NCBI GenBank assembly: GCA_016213205.1
Contig: JACRAZ010000092.1
Coordinates: 1-34,161 of the forward strand
Direction: 5' to 3'
DNA length: 34,161 bases
Origin: Burkholderiales bacterium
Lineage (GTDB): Bacteria; Pseudomonadota; Gammaproteobacteria; Burkholderiales; Burkholderiaceae_C
Within the stretch, counting starts at the first letter, position 1, and each line of letters starts with the position of its first letter. Below the pieces are notes generated by a model. That model saw only the letters and a program-made list of their open reading frames with translations. It was not told the DNA's origin and made no database searches. This document shows positions 25,488 to 34,027 of the stretch, piece after piece. Made by a program: the position numbers and the translations under genes.

Positions 25488-25511
25488 CCCGGGGCGATGG
25501 CGGCCCCCGGG
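25488..25511. terminator. GC-rich hairpin between convergent genes
   Basis: CCCGGGG (25488-25494) pairs with CCCCGGG (25505-25511) over a 10-nt loop, in the 39-base gap between two convergent genes. There is no T-tract on either strand, so it could be a bidirectional but weak terminator. Confidence 0.4.
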
Positions 25512-25515
25512 GTGT

Positions 25516-26130
25516 TCAACGCGTGGCCAGCGGGTACCACCAGCCGTCGGCGCCGCGCTGGTAGTACTGGCCAGTGCCATCCACGTGGTAGGCCTGGCCC
25601 TGGTAGAGGTGGGTCGTGCCGCGCTGCCAGGTGTGCGGCAGCTCGCGGGTGCTGCCGTCGGGGGCGCGCCAGGTGCTGTTGCCCATCAGCTGGCGGCCGG
25701 CCTCGGCCTGGTGGCCGGCGTAGCCGTCGCGCCAGGCCTGCTGGGCCTGCGCGCGCCGGGCCTGTGCCTGCTGCAGGCCCTGCCAGGCCGCCTGTTCGCG
25801 GGCCTGGATGCCGGCTTCGGTGCTGCGCATGTGGGCCATGCCCTGGGCGCTGAAGCCATTGGTGTAGACATGGTAGTAGGCATAGGTGGCGTAGTTCATC
25901 GGTGCACGGCCGGCCGTTGCCATCTGCGCCAGGTACTGCTGGTAGCCGGCCTGCACGCCCGGGTCCTGCATGCGCTGCTGCACGATCTGGTTCACCTGCT
26001 GCTGGCCGCGCGCGATGTTGGCGTTCATCTGGTTCATCTGCTGCTGGATCATCGCGTTCCAGTCCTGTGCGCGGGCCAGCAGCGGCAGCAGCAGCAGGAT
26101 CAGCATCAGGGGCAGGCGGTTCGGGGGCAT
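25516..26130 (-). CDS. Secreted Gln-rich protein of unknown function
   Basis: The 204-aa product has a clear Sec signal peptide (MPPNRLPLMLILLLLPLLAR, cleavage likely after ARA). The mature part begins with a Gln/Met/Asn-rich helical segment (MIQQQMNQMNANIARGQQQV), has a Tyr-rich middle (NYATYAYYHVYTNGF), a further Gln/Ala-rich helix, and a C-terminal part with GTTHLYQGQAYHVDGTGQYY repeated-looking Tyr/Gly strands. The start at 26130 has AGGAGA eight bases upstream; an upstream in-frame ATG lacks this. No family is recognised. It is probably periplasmic or extracellular. Confidence 0.78.
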   Translation of the reverse strand: MPPNRLPLMLILLLLPLLARAQDWNAMIQQQMNQMNANIARGQQQVNQIVQQRMQDPGVQAGYQQYLAQMATAGRAPMNYATYAYYHVYTNGFSAQGMAHMRSTEAGIQAREQAAWQGLQQAQARRAQAQQAWRDGYAGHQAEAGRQLMGNSTWRAPDGSTRELPHTWQRGTTHLYQGQAYHVDGTGQYYQRGADGWWYPLATR

Positions 26131-26274
26131 GGCGGCTTCTCCTAGGGTGTGTGGCAGCACGATAGGAGGCGGCCGTTAGGCAAACGCTACGCCAGCGTTT
26201 GCGCCCAGCGGGCAGGTGGCGCGGCCGGTGTGACGCATTGCACGCGGTGCGCGCGCGGATCGCGCGGATCGCGG

Positions 26275-27369
26275 TCAGGCCTGCGTGTCGCCGGCCTGCG
26301 GGGGCGGGTCGGCCTCGGTGGCCGATGCGTCGGCCGCCGGCCCGGCGCCGGCGGCCTCGTCGGCATCGGCTTCGTCCGCCATCCCGGCCTGCGGGCCGGT
26401 CACACGCTGCTCGATCGCGCCGAACAGGCTGAGGCCGTCCTTGCCCTTCATCTCGATGCGGATGGTGTCGCCCCAGCGCATGAACTCGGTCTTGGGCGCG
26501 CCGGACTCGATGGTCTCGATGGCGCGCTTCTCGGCAATGCAGCTGTAGCCGCGCGCCCAGTCCTTGTTGCTGACGGTGCCGGAGCCCACGATGGAGCCGG
26601 CGCGCACGTTGCGTGTCTTGGCGATGTGGGCGATGAGCTGGCCGAAGTGGAAGCTCATCTCCGGCCCGGCCTCGCACAGGCCCACCCGGCGGCCGTTCCA
26701 GCTGGATTGCAGCGTCAACTGCACGCGGCCCTGCGACCAGGCGTCGCCCAGCTCGTCCGGTGTCACCGCCACCGGGCTGAAGGCGGTGGCGGGCTTGCTC
26801 TGGAAGAAGCCGAAGCCCTTGGCCAGCTCGGCCGGGATCAGGTTGCGCAGGCTCCAGTCGTTGGCCAGCATCAGCAGGCGGATGCCCTCCAGCGCCTGCT
26901 CGGGCGAGGCGCCCATCTCCACGTCGCCGGTGATCACCGCGATCTCGGCTTCGAAGTCGATGCCCCAGGCCTCGCTGCCGAACCAGGCGACGTCGCAGGG
27001 GCCGAGGAAATCATCGCTGCCGCCCTGGTACATCAGCGGATCGGTATAAAACGATGCCGGCACCTCGGCGCCGCGCGCCTTGCGCACCAGCTCCACGTGG
27101 TTCAGGTAGGCCGAGCCGTCGGCCCACTGGTAGGCGCGTGGCAGCGGCGCCATGCACTGGCGCGGCTCGAAGGCGAAGGCATGGCGCGCCTTGCCGTGGT
27201 TGAGCGTGGTGTACAGGTCTTCCAGCTGCGGCGACAGGAAGTTCCAGTCGTCCAGCACCTGCTGCAGCCGGGTGGCGATGCCGGTGGCGAAATGGGCCTG
27301 GCCGAGGTCGCGCGAGACGACGACGAGCTGGCCGTCGCGCGAACCGTCCTTGTAGGTGGCGAGTTTCAT
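26275..27369 (-). CDS. Fumarylacetoacetate hydrolase family protein
   Basis: The 364-aa protein belongs to the FAH family (acylpyruvate/fumarylacetoacetate-type hydrolases acting on C-C bonds in aromatic degradation). The N-terminus MKLATYKDGSRDGQLVVVSR and the metal site IDFEAEIAVITG (D138, E140, E142 region), with MLANDWSLRNLI (D171), are clear, as is SIVGSGTVSNKD. The core matches the usual length of about 330 aa. A roughly 38-residue acidic, Ala-rich tail (from about residue 327) has no family counterpart known to me. It is divergent from the DUF3108 gene with only 33 bases between the starts, so their promoters must overlap. The substrate is not known and no catabolic genes are adjacent. 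Confidence 0.9.
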   Translation of the reverse strand: MKLATYKDGSRDGQLVVVSRDLGQAHFATGIATRLQQVLDDWNFLSPQLEDLYTTLNHGKARHAFAFEPRQCMAPLPRAYQWADGSAYLNHVELVRKARGAEVPASFYTDPLMYQGGSDDFLGPCDVAWFGSEAWGIDFEAEIAVITGDVEMGASPEQALEGIRLLMLANDWSLRNLIPAELAKGFGFFQSKPATAFSPVAVTPDELGDAWSQGRVQLTLQSSWNGRRVGLCEAGPEMSFHFGQLIAHIAKTRNVRAGSIVGSGTVSNKDWARGYSCIAEKRAIETIESGAPKTEFMRWGDTIRIEMKGKDGLSLFGAIEQRVTGPQAGMADEADADEAAGAGPAADASATEADPPPQAGDTQA

Positions 27370-27402
27370 GAGCGAGCGCGGGGATGGTGGCAGTATTGTG
27401 CG

Positions 27403-28560
27403 ATGCCCGTTCTGCCCCGGCCCGGCCTGCCCCTGCGCCCCGCACGCTGGCGGCCGGCGCTGGGCGTGCTGCTGGCCGCGCTGCTGCTGCACGCGCTGGT
27501 GGCCGGCCTCTGGCCGCGGCCGCGCCCCTTGCCTGGCGCCCAGGCGCTGGCGGCACCGGCCCTGCAGGTGCGGCGGGTGCAGACGCTGGTGCTGCCGGCG
27601 CCCCCGGCACCGGCCACGGCCGACCCAGCACCGGCCGACCCAGCACGGGCCGAGCCCCCGGGCACGGCGCCCGCCGTGCCGCGCCCGGCACCCCCTGCGG
27701 GCCGCCTGCTGGCGGCGCTGGCGGCGGCTTCGGCGCCCGCTGCGCCGCAGGCGTGGCCGGATGCAGCACCAGCCGCGCCTCCGAGTGCGCCACCCGGCGC
27801 GCTGCCACGCGAGGCCTTGCCCGGGCCGGCCGCGGAAGCGCCCACCGAACCGCACGATGCCGAGGGTGAACTCGCGCCACCGCCGGTGGCCGGCACCGCC
27901 GAGGCCGCGCCGCCGCCGCTGTACGCCACCCGCCTGCCGCCACCGGCGCAGCTGGATTTCGTGTTGCGCCGTGGCGCGCTGGGCGGCCGGGCCCGGCTGT
28001 CCTGGCGGCCCGATGGCCAGCACTACACGCTGGACTTCGATGCCCGCGTGGCGGGCCTGCCGCTGATCGAACAGCACAGCCAGGGCGCGCTCGATGCCCA
28101 TGGCCTGGCGCCCGAGCGTTTCACCGACAAGCGGCGCGGGCGTGCCGCGCAGGCGGCGCACTTCCGGCGCGACACCGGGCGCATCACCTTCTCGGGGCCG
28201 CGCATCGAGCACCCGGCCTGGCCCGGCGCGCAGGACCGGCTGGGCTGGGTGGTGCAGCTCGCGGCCATCCATGCCGCGTCCGAATCGCCGCCGGCCGAGG
28301 TGACGCTGTTCGTCGCCGGGGCGCGCGGCGGGGCCGGCCTGTGGACCTTCCGGTCGCAGGGGCTGGACACGGTGCAGACGCCGCTCGGGCCCGTGACGGC
28401 GCTGCTGCTGCGGCGCGAGCCCAGCCGCCCGGAGGACCTGCGGGCCGAGATCTGGCTCGACCCGGCGCGCGGCCACTGGCCGGTGCGCATCCGCACCGCG
28501 CCCGCGCGAGGGGGCGAGGCGCTGGACCTGCTGCTCGCCGCCGAGCCCTCGCGGCCTTGA
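27403..28560 (+). CDS. DUF3108 protein with membrane anchor and Pro/Ala-rich linker
   Basis: The 385-aa protein has one N-terminal membrane segment (PALGVLLAALLLHALVAGLW, about residues 18-37), a Pro/Ala-rich linker of about 130 residues (about 45-175) and a C-terminal DUF3108 domain (LDFVLRRGALGGRARLSWRP, HYTLDFDARVAGLPLIEQHS, ending near DLLLAAEPSRP). The architecture suggests a periplasmic beta-rich domain held away from the inner membrane by an extended linker. The function of DUF3108 is not established. The start is the first ATG in frame after the divergent FAH start. It is followed 45 bases later by the DUF3567 gene, possibly cotranscribed. Confidence 0.85.
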   Translation: MPVLPRPGLPLRPARWRPALGVLLAALLLHALVAGLWPRPRPLPGAQALAAPALQVRRVQTLVLPAPPAPATADPAPADPARAEPPGTAPAVPRPAPPAGRLLAALAAASAPAAPQAWPDAAPAAPPSAPPGALPREALPGPAAEAPTEPHDAEGELAPPPVAGTAEAAPPPLYATRLPPPAQLDFVLRRGALGGRARLSWRPDGQHYTLDFDARVAGLPLIEQHSQGALDAHGLAPERFTDKRRGRAAQAAHFRRDTGRITFSGPRIEHPAWPGAQDRLGWVVQLAAIHAASESPPAEVTLFVAGARGGAGLWTFRSQGLDTVQTPLGPVTALLLRREPSRPEDLRAEIWLDPARGHWPVRIRTAPARGGEALDLLLAAEPSRP

Positions 28561-28605
28561 AATGCGACCCGACGGCACAAGCTGATGCGGCAAGGAGAGC
28601 CCATC

Positions 28606-28875
28606 ATGCAGATGCTTTACAACTCGGAGAGCTTTGTCGTGGTCGCTTTCGACGTGCCGGCCACGCAGGGCGAGGGCCAGCAGGGAGGCACACGCGGCGG
28701 CTACGAAATCGTCGACAAGTTCGCCCGCAAGGAAATCTTCCTCGAAGGCGCGGTGGCCGCCAGCTTCCAGCAAGGCGTGCAGGCGTTGGTCGAATCCGGC
28801 CCCACCGAGGAGGCGATGGACGAGTTCATCGGCCGCTTCACGGTGCTGGCGCAGCAGCCGGTGGTGCTGCACTGA
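28606..28875 (+). CDS. DUF3567 protein (betaproteobacterial conserved)
   Basis: The 89-aa protein starts MQMLYNSESFVVVAFDV, the recognisable start of the DUF3567 family, which is largely confined to betaproteobacteria. It includes GYEIVDKFARKEIFLEGAVA and an acidic helix FQQGVQALVESGPTEEAMDE. The start at 28606 has AGGAGA about eight bases upstream, better than the alternative seven codons earlier. Function is unknown. Confidence 0.9.
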   Translation: MQMLYNSESFVVVAFDVPATQGEGQQGGTRGGYEIVDKFARKEIFLEGAVAASFQQGVQALVESGPTEEAMDEFIGRFTVLAQQPVVLH

Positions 28876-28882
28876 GGGCTGG

Positions 28883-28900
28883 CGCCGGGCATGCCCGGCG
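28883..28900. terminator. Palindromic hairpin after the DUF3567 gene
   Basis: CGCCGGGCATGCCCGGCG is a perfect 18-bp palindrome seven bases after the DUF3567 stop. It lacks a T-run, so it may be a weak terminator or a processing stem. Confidence 0.4.
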
Positions 28901-29029
28901 TGGCTTGTGCACGTCCGGCCGCAGGGCCATCGGTGGCGGCCCTTGCCGCGCGCGGCCGGCTGCGCCAAGATCGCCGCAGGCCGGGCGAAGGGCGCACGGC
29001 CCAGCGTGGGCCGCGAGGCCGAGGTGCAG

Positions 29030-31345
29030 ATGCCCAAGGTGCCGATGGCCCGAGCGCAAGCAAGTGGCCCGTGGATCCTGTCGCCAGGCCTGGCGCAGGC
29101 GCCGGTGCTCGACCGCCTGTGCTCGCACTTCGTGCTCACGCTCACGCTGCGCCATGCCGGCCAGTTCAACCTGCGGCGTGATTGGGGTGGCCTGCTCGCG
29201 CTGGTGGGCCGCCACCTGGTGTGGCCGACCAGCGTGCTGGCGCGCCTGCGCAGCTACCTGGGCCAGCGCTGCGAGGGCCATGCGCTGTGGCGCGGCCACC
29301 AGGGGCTGACCGACACGGCCTTCGTCGATCGCCACGGCCAGTGGCGCGGGCCGTATGAAGAAGGCACGCTGTTCTTCTACCTCGACGAATTCGTCAAGGA
29401 CACGCCCAAGGACCTGGCCGCGGTGCTCTCGGCCACCTGCGACTGGCTGGCGCGCGACCTGAAGAAGCAGTCCACGCTGGTGCAGAAGAACATCGACGCG
29501 CTGGCCGACCTGCTGCAGCTCAACCCCGCCGAGCGCGCGCTGCTGCTGTACGGCACGCTGGCGCGCTACCAGCGTGAACTGCGCGGCCTGCTGGTCGAAT
29601 TCAAGGTGTCCAACGCGCAGCAGGCCTACGCCGCCATTGCCGCGGTGGCCGGGGTGGACGAGCGCGAGGTGGCCGAGGCGCTGCGCGCAGGCAGCCGGCT
29701 CGAGCGCATCGGCATGGTCGAGAACCTGATCTCCGAACACAACATCACCGACCTGGCCGACCTGATGAAGGTGAGCGAACAGCTGCCCCCGGTGCTGATG
29801 CGCGAGTACAAGGGCCCGGACGAGCTGATGGCCGTGTTCACCCGCCCGGCCACCAAGTCCGAGCTCACACCGGCCGATTTCGGCTTCGTGGCCGACGAGG
29901 TGCGCATGCTCACCCGCCTGCTGGCCCAGGCCACCGCCACCGAGGCACACGGCGTCAACGTGCTGCTGTACGGCCCGCCCGGCACCGGCAAGACCGAGCT
30001 GGCCAAGGTGTGCGCGCAGGCCGCCGGGCTGGCGCTGTACGAGGTGGAATACGCCGACCGCGACGGCAACTCGCTGTCCGGCCGCGACCGCTACCGCTCG
30101 CTGCAGATCAGCCAGGTGTTCCTGAAGGGAAGCCCCGGCGTCGCGCTGCTGTTCGACGAGGTGGAGGACGTGTTCCCGCCGCTGTCGGCCGACGCCGCGC
30201 AGTGGATGGCTCGGCTCGATGCGAGCGGCGATTCGGCGCCCTCGGCCAGCGTCAGCGGCAAGGCCTGGGTGAACCAGATCCTCGAGACCAACCGCGTGCC
30301 GGTGATCTGGATCACCAACCGCATCGAGCAGATCGACCCGGCCTTCCGCCGCCGCTTCCAGTACCACCTGGAGCTGAAATCGCCGCCACCGGGTGCCCGC
30401 CTGGGCCTGGTGCAGCGCGCGCTCGACGGCGAGTCGGTGAGCGAAGGCTTCGTCGCCCGGCTGGCCGAGCGCCGCGGCCTCACGCCGGCGCAGATCCGCA
30501 CCGCGGTGCGTTTTGCGCGCCTGGCCGGCGAGCCGGACCAGGTGGAATCGCTGATCGAGCGCCAGCTCGGCAACGCCGACCGCGCCCTGGGCCACGCCGC
30601 CGGCGCCCGCGCGGCGCGGCCGGTGGTCACGCACTACGACCTGGGCCTGCTGAACCTGGAATCACGCTTCCCGATCGAGCGCATCGTCGAGGCCCTGCGC
30701 CGGCGCGGCCATGGCACGCTGTGCCTGCACGGCCTGCCCGGCTGCGGCAAGACGGCGCTGGCCGAACACCTGGCGCACAGCCTGGGGCGGCCGCTGATGG
30801 TGCGCCTGGCCAGCGACCTGGTGAGCAAGTTCGTCGGCGAGACCGAGGCCAACATGGCGCGCATGTTCGCCGAGGCCGAGGCCGAGCAGGCGGTGCTGCT
30901 GCTGGACGAAGCCGACAGCTTCCTGCGCAGCCGCCGGCGGGCCGAGCGCCACTACGAGGTGACCGAGGTCAACGAGATGCTCGCCGGCATGGAGCGGTTT
31001 GCCGGCATCTTCGTGTGCACCACCAACCTGTTCGACGAGCTGGACGAGGCGGCGCTGCGGCGCTTCACCTTCAAGATCCGCTTCCTGCCGCTGGCGCCGG
31101 CGCAGCGTGAGCGCATGTTCGTGGCCGAGGCGCTGCCGCCCGGTGCCATGCCCACGCCGGAACAGCACCAGCGCCTGGCCGCGCTGGACCTGCTGACGCC
31201 CGGCGACTTTGCCGCCGTGCAGCGCCAGGCCGAACTGCTGGGCGCGGCGCTCGCGCCGGACGAGTTCCTGTCCCAGCTGGAAGGCGAACACCGCGTCAAG
31301 CCCGAGGTGCGCCAGCGCCGCTCGATCGGCTTTTCCGGCGGCTGA
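29030..31345 (+). CDS. Tandem AAA+ ATPase
   Basis: The 771-aa protein has two AAA+ modules. The first has Walker A GPPGTGKT (315-322), Walker B VALLFDEVEDVF (371-382) and RRRF near 440; the second has Walker A GLPGCGKT (568-575), Walker B VLLLDEADSFLRSRRR (622-637) and a sensor-like CTTN. Both nucleotide sites look intact. The N-terminal 290 residues form a helical domain of unknown function (DEFVKDTPKDLAAVLSATCD, LPPVLMREYKGPDELMAVF). The layout resembles Cdc48/VAT-like bacterial ATPases without a known N-domain. No signal or membrane helix is present. The start at 29030 is preferred to 29045 only by position. Likely a remodelling or unfolding machine; the substrate is unknown. Confidence 0.87.
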   Translation: MPKVPMARAQASGPWILSPGLAQAPVLDRLCSHFVLTLTLRHAGQFNLRRDWGGLLALVGRHLVWPTSVLARLRSYLGQRCEGHALWRGHQGLTDTAFVDRHGQWRGPYEEGTLFFYLDEFVKDTPKDLAAVLSATCDWLARDLKKQSTLVQKNIDALADLLQLNPAERALLLYGTLARYQRELRGLLVEFKVSNAQQAYAAIAAVAGVDEREVAEALRAGSRLERIGMVENLISEHNITDLADLMKVSEQLPPVLMREYKGPDELMAVFTRPATKSELTPADFGFVADEVRMLTRLLAQATATEAHGVNVLLYGPPGTGKTELAKVCAQAAGLALYEVEYADRDGNSLSGRDRYRSLQISQVFLKGSPGVALLFDEVEDVFPPLSADAAQWMARLDASGDSAPSASVSGKAWVNQILETNRVPVIWITNRIEQIDPAFRRRFQYHLELKSPPPGARLGLVQRALDGESVSEGFVARLAERRGLTPAQIRTAVRFARLAGEPDQVESLIERQLGNADRALGHAAGARAARPVVTHYDLGLLNLESRFPIERIVEALRRRGHGTLCLHGLPGCGKTALAEHLAHSLGRPLMVRLASDLVSKFVGETEANMARMFAEAEAEQAVLLLDEADSFLRSRRRAERHYEVTEVNEMLAGMERFAGIFVCTTNLFDELDEAALRRFTFKIRFLPLAPAQRERMFVAEALPPGAMPTPEQHQRLAALDLLTPGDFAAVQRQAELLGAALAPDEFLSQLEGEHRVKPEVRQRRSIGFSGG

Positions 31346-31418
31346 TATCGCAGTTTGTGCCGAATTTGCCCGCACTTCCGGCTTATGCGCCGTGGTGTTC
31401 GTGCCGACAATTTGGTCG

Positions 31419-32924
31419 ATGCAAGCGAATTCCGGCCTGTCCCTGTGGTCCAACCAGTCGATGCTGCTGGCCGGGCTCGCCCTGGCCTCGCTGCTGATCG
31501 TCGGCCTGGGCCTGCTGTTCTGGCGCCAGCAGCGCGCCGGGCGGCGCATGGCGGCCTCGCTGGAGGCCATGACCAGCCTTTTCCAGGAAGCCAGCCGCAC
31601 CGAGCTGCCGGGCCTGGTGGCCCGCACGCAGTTCGATGCGGCACTGGACACCGCCGTGCAGCGCAGCGACAACGGCGGCCTGCCAGTCAGCGTGCTGTTC
31701 GTCAACCTGGACGATTTCAGCAGCGTCAACGATTCCTACGGCTTCCACGATGGTGACGAGGTCATCGCCCAGGTGGCGCAGCGCCTGTCGGCCTTGGTCG
31801 GTTCGGGTACGGTGATCTCCCGCATGGGCGGCGACGAGTTCCTGCTGCTGCTGCCGGCCACCGTCGAGCAGGCCTGCGCCGTGGCCACGCGCCTGGTGGA
31901 AGCGCTGGGCCAGGCCTACCGCGTCAAGCCGCGCGGCGAGGTGGTGCTCGGCTGCTCGATCGGCATCGCCGCCTACCCGCAGCACGGTGCGCGGCCGCAG
32001 CTCGTGGCGCACGCCAACGCGGCGATGCGGGCCGTCAAGCTGGCCGGCGGCGGCGCCTGCATGGTGTTCGAGCCGCGCATGGCGGTGGACAACCGCGAGC
32101 AGGCCGAACTGCTGCAGGACCTGCGCCTGGCGGTGGCCAACGGCGAGCTGGAGCTGTTCTACCAGCCCAAGGTGGATGCGCGCAGCCTGCAGATCACGGC
32201 GGCCGAGGCATTGCTGCGCTGGCACCACCCGAAGCGCGGCATGGTCAGTCCGGCGGTCTTCATCCCGCTGGCCGAGCGGCACGGCCTGATCGGCCCGATC
32301 GGCAACTGGGTCATCGCCGATGCCTGCCGCCAGGCCGCGCAGTGGCGCGACAGCGGCCTGCGCATGCGCGTGGCCATCAACATCTCACCGTACCAGATGC
32401 GGCAGGACGACCTGGTCGAACGCCTGCAGCAAACGCTGGCGCAACACAAGCTGCAGCCGGGCCGCTTCACCTGCGAGATCACCGAATCGGTGGCGATGGA
32501 GGACACCCAGGTCACGCGCCGCACCTTCGCGAAGATGCGCCAGGCCGGCCTGCATGTCTCGATCGACGATTTCGGCGTCGGCCAGACCAGCCTGTCCTAC
32601 CTGCGCCGGCTGCCCGCGGCCGAGCTGAAGATCGACGCCTCGTTCGTGCAGGACCTGGCGTTCAACCTCGATTCGCGCTCGATCGTCGACGCGCTGGTGC
32701 GCCTGGCCCATGCGCTGGGACTGCGCGTGGTGGCCGAGGGCGTGGAGACCGAGGCCCAGCGCGACGTGCTGGTGGCCATGGGCTGCGACGAGCTGCAGGG
32801 CTACCTGTTCGCCCGGCCGATGTCGGCGCGCGCGCTGGCGCTGTGGGCGCTGGACGACGGGCAGCGACCCGACGCGCAGTTCCGGTCCTCGCTGTTCCAG
32901 GACACCGCACCGCTGCCGGAATAA
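31419..32924 (+). CDS. Membrane GGDEF-EAL protein (c-di-GMP phosphodiesterase likely)
   Basis: The 501-aa protein has one N-terminal membrane helix (MLLAGLALASLLIVGLGLLF, residues 15-34), a GGDEF domain (about 60-220) and an EAL domain (about 225-490). The EAL catalytic set appears complete: EALLRW at 263, ININISP-type INISPYQM, CEITES, IDDFGVGQTSLSYL, LKIDASFV and VVAEGVET. The GGDEF signature is intact (137-141), but the metal-binding segment reads NLDDFSSVND (96-105): Asn96 replaces the first Asp and Ser101 the Lys of the usual DxDxFK. No RxxD inhibitory site is present. It is therefore more likely a phosphodiesterase whose GGDEF domain binds GTP in a regulatory role. The start at 31419 lacks a strong ribosome binding site; GTG 31392 is an alternative. 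Confidence 0.88.
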   Translation: MQANSGLSLWSNQSMLLAGLALASLLIVGLGLLFWRQQRAGRRMAASLEAMTSLFQEASRTELPGLVARTQFDAALDTAVQRSDNGGLPVSVLFVNLDDFSSVNDSYGFHDGDEVIAQVAQRLSALVGSGTVISRMGGDEFLLLLPATVEQACAVATRLVEALGQAYRVKPRGEVVLGCSIGIAAYPQHGARPQLVAHANAAMRAVKLAGGGACMVFEPRMAVDNREQAELLQDLRLAVANGELELFYQPKVDARSLQITAAEALLRWHHPKRGMVSPAVFIPLAERHGLIGPIGNWVIADACRQAAQWRDSGLRMRVAINISPYQMRQDDLVERLQQTLAQHKLQPGRFTCEITESVAMEDTQVTRRTFAKMRQAGLHVSIDDFGVGQTSLSYLRRLPAAELKIDASFVQDLAFNLDSRSIVDALVRLAHALGLRVVAEGVETEAQRDVLVAMGCDELQGYLFARPMSARALALWALDDGQRPDAQFRSSLFQDTAPLPE

Positions 32925-32944
32925 CCCCGCAGCACGGGGGTTCC

Positions 32945-32950
32945 TACAAT
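32945..32950 (+). promoter_or_regulatory. Possible -10 element of the methionine synthase gene
   Basis: TACAAT differs from TATAAT at one base and ends six bases before the ATG at 32957. A start site about seven bases downstream would coincide with the ATG, implying a leaderless or nearly leaderless transcript. No clear -35 box is seen 16-18 bases upstream. A small hairpin CCCCG-CAGCA-CGGGG (32925-32939) precedes it and may end the upstream gene. Confidence 0.4.
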
Positions 32951-32956
32951 GCGCCG

Positions 32957-34027
32957 ATGAATTCGAGCGCCCGCCCTGCCTCCGCCATGGCCTACACCCG
33001 CGCCGCCGCGCTGCCTGCGCTGCTGGCGCAACGCATCGTCATCATCGACGGCGCGATGGGCACCATGATCCAGCGCTACCAGCTCGGCGAAGCCGAGTTT
33101 CGCGGCGACCGCCTGCGTGACCACCCCCGCGACCTGAAGGGCAACAACGACCTGCTGGCCCTCACGCGGCCGCAGGTGCTGCACGAGATCCACACTGCCT
33201 ACCTGGCCGCCGGTGCCGACATCATCGAGACCAACACCTTCGGCGCCACCAGCATCGCGCAGGAAGACTACGGCCTGGGCCACCTGGCGCGGGAGATCAA
33301 CCTCGAGGCCGCGCGCGTGGCCCGCCGGGCGGCCGATGCATTTGCCAGCGCCGAACGCCCGCGCTGGGTGGCCGGTGCACTGGGCCCCACGCCACGCACC
33401 GCGAGCATCAGCCCGGATGTCAACGACCCCGGCGCGCGCAACGTCAGCTTCGAGCAGCTGCGCGCGGCCTACCACGAGCAGGCAGCCGGCCTGCTCGAGG
33501 GCGGGGTGGACCTGTTCCTGGTGGAGACCATCTTCGACACGCTCAACGCCAAGGCCGCGATCTTCGCGCTGGACGAGCTGATGGAGGCCACCGGCGAGCG
33601 CCTGCCGGTGATCATCTCCGGCACCGTCACCGATGCGTCGGGCCGCATCCTCTCGGGCCAGACCGTGGGCGCGTTCTGGCACTCGGTGCGCCACGCACGG
33701 CCGCTGGCCGTGGGCCTGAACTGCGCGCTGGGCGCCACGATGATGCGGCCCTACATCGAAGAGCTGGCCAAGGTGGCCGGGGACACGTACATCAGCTGCT
33801 ATCCCAACGCCGGCCTGCCCAACCCGATGAGCGACACCGGCTTCGACGAAACCCCCGAGGTCACCGGCGCCATGCTGGAAGAGTTCGCCAGGAGCGGCTT
33901 CCTCAACATCGTGGGCGGCTGCTGCGGTACCACACCCGAGCACATTGCCGAGATCACGCGCCGGGTGGGGGCCTACCGGCCCCGCTCGCGTCACGACCCG
34001 CTGTTCAGCGGGCTGCTGGCGGCCTGA
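32957..34027 (+). CDS. metH: Methionine synthase homocysteine-binding half (split MetH)
   Basis: The 356-aa protein is the homocysteine S-methyltransferase module of cobalamin-dependent methionine synthase. It starts with IIDGAMGTMIQRYQLGEAEF and has ADIIETNTFGATSIAQEDYG and WVAGALGPTPRTASISPDVN. The zinc ligands are present as Cys256 (GLNCALG) and Cys322/Cys323 (GGCCGTTPEHI). The gene stops after this module (SGLLAA then TGA), whereas a full-length MetH is about 1200 aa. In many betaproteobacteria MetH is split in two genes, and the folate/cobalamin/reactivation part would be expected just beyond the window edge. The start at 32957 was chosen for the TACAAT promoter; ATG 32987 is an alternative. 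Confidence 0.9.
   Translation: MNSSARPASAMAYTRAAALPALLAQRIVIIDGAMGTMIQRYQLGEAEFRGDRLRDHPRDLKGNNDLLALTRPQVLHEIHTAYLAAGADIIETNTFGATSIAQEDYGLGHLAREINLEAARVARRAADAFASAERPRWVAGALGPTPRTASISPDVNDPGARNVSFEQLRAAYHEQAAGLLEGGVDLFLVETIFDTLNAKAAIFALDELMEATGERLPVIISGTVTDASGRILSGQTVGAFWHSVRHARPLAVGLNCALGATMMRPYIEELAKVAGDTYISCYPNAGLPNPMSDTGFDETPEVTGAMLEEFARSGFLNIVGGCCGTTPEHIAEITRRVGAYRPRSRHDPLFSGLLAA

Noticed and set aside
26149..27402. Long 5' extension of the DUF3108 frame
   Set aside because: The extension is antisense to the fumarylacetoacetate hydrolase gene and lacks homology; the membrane anchor begins at 27403.
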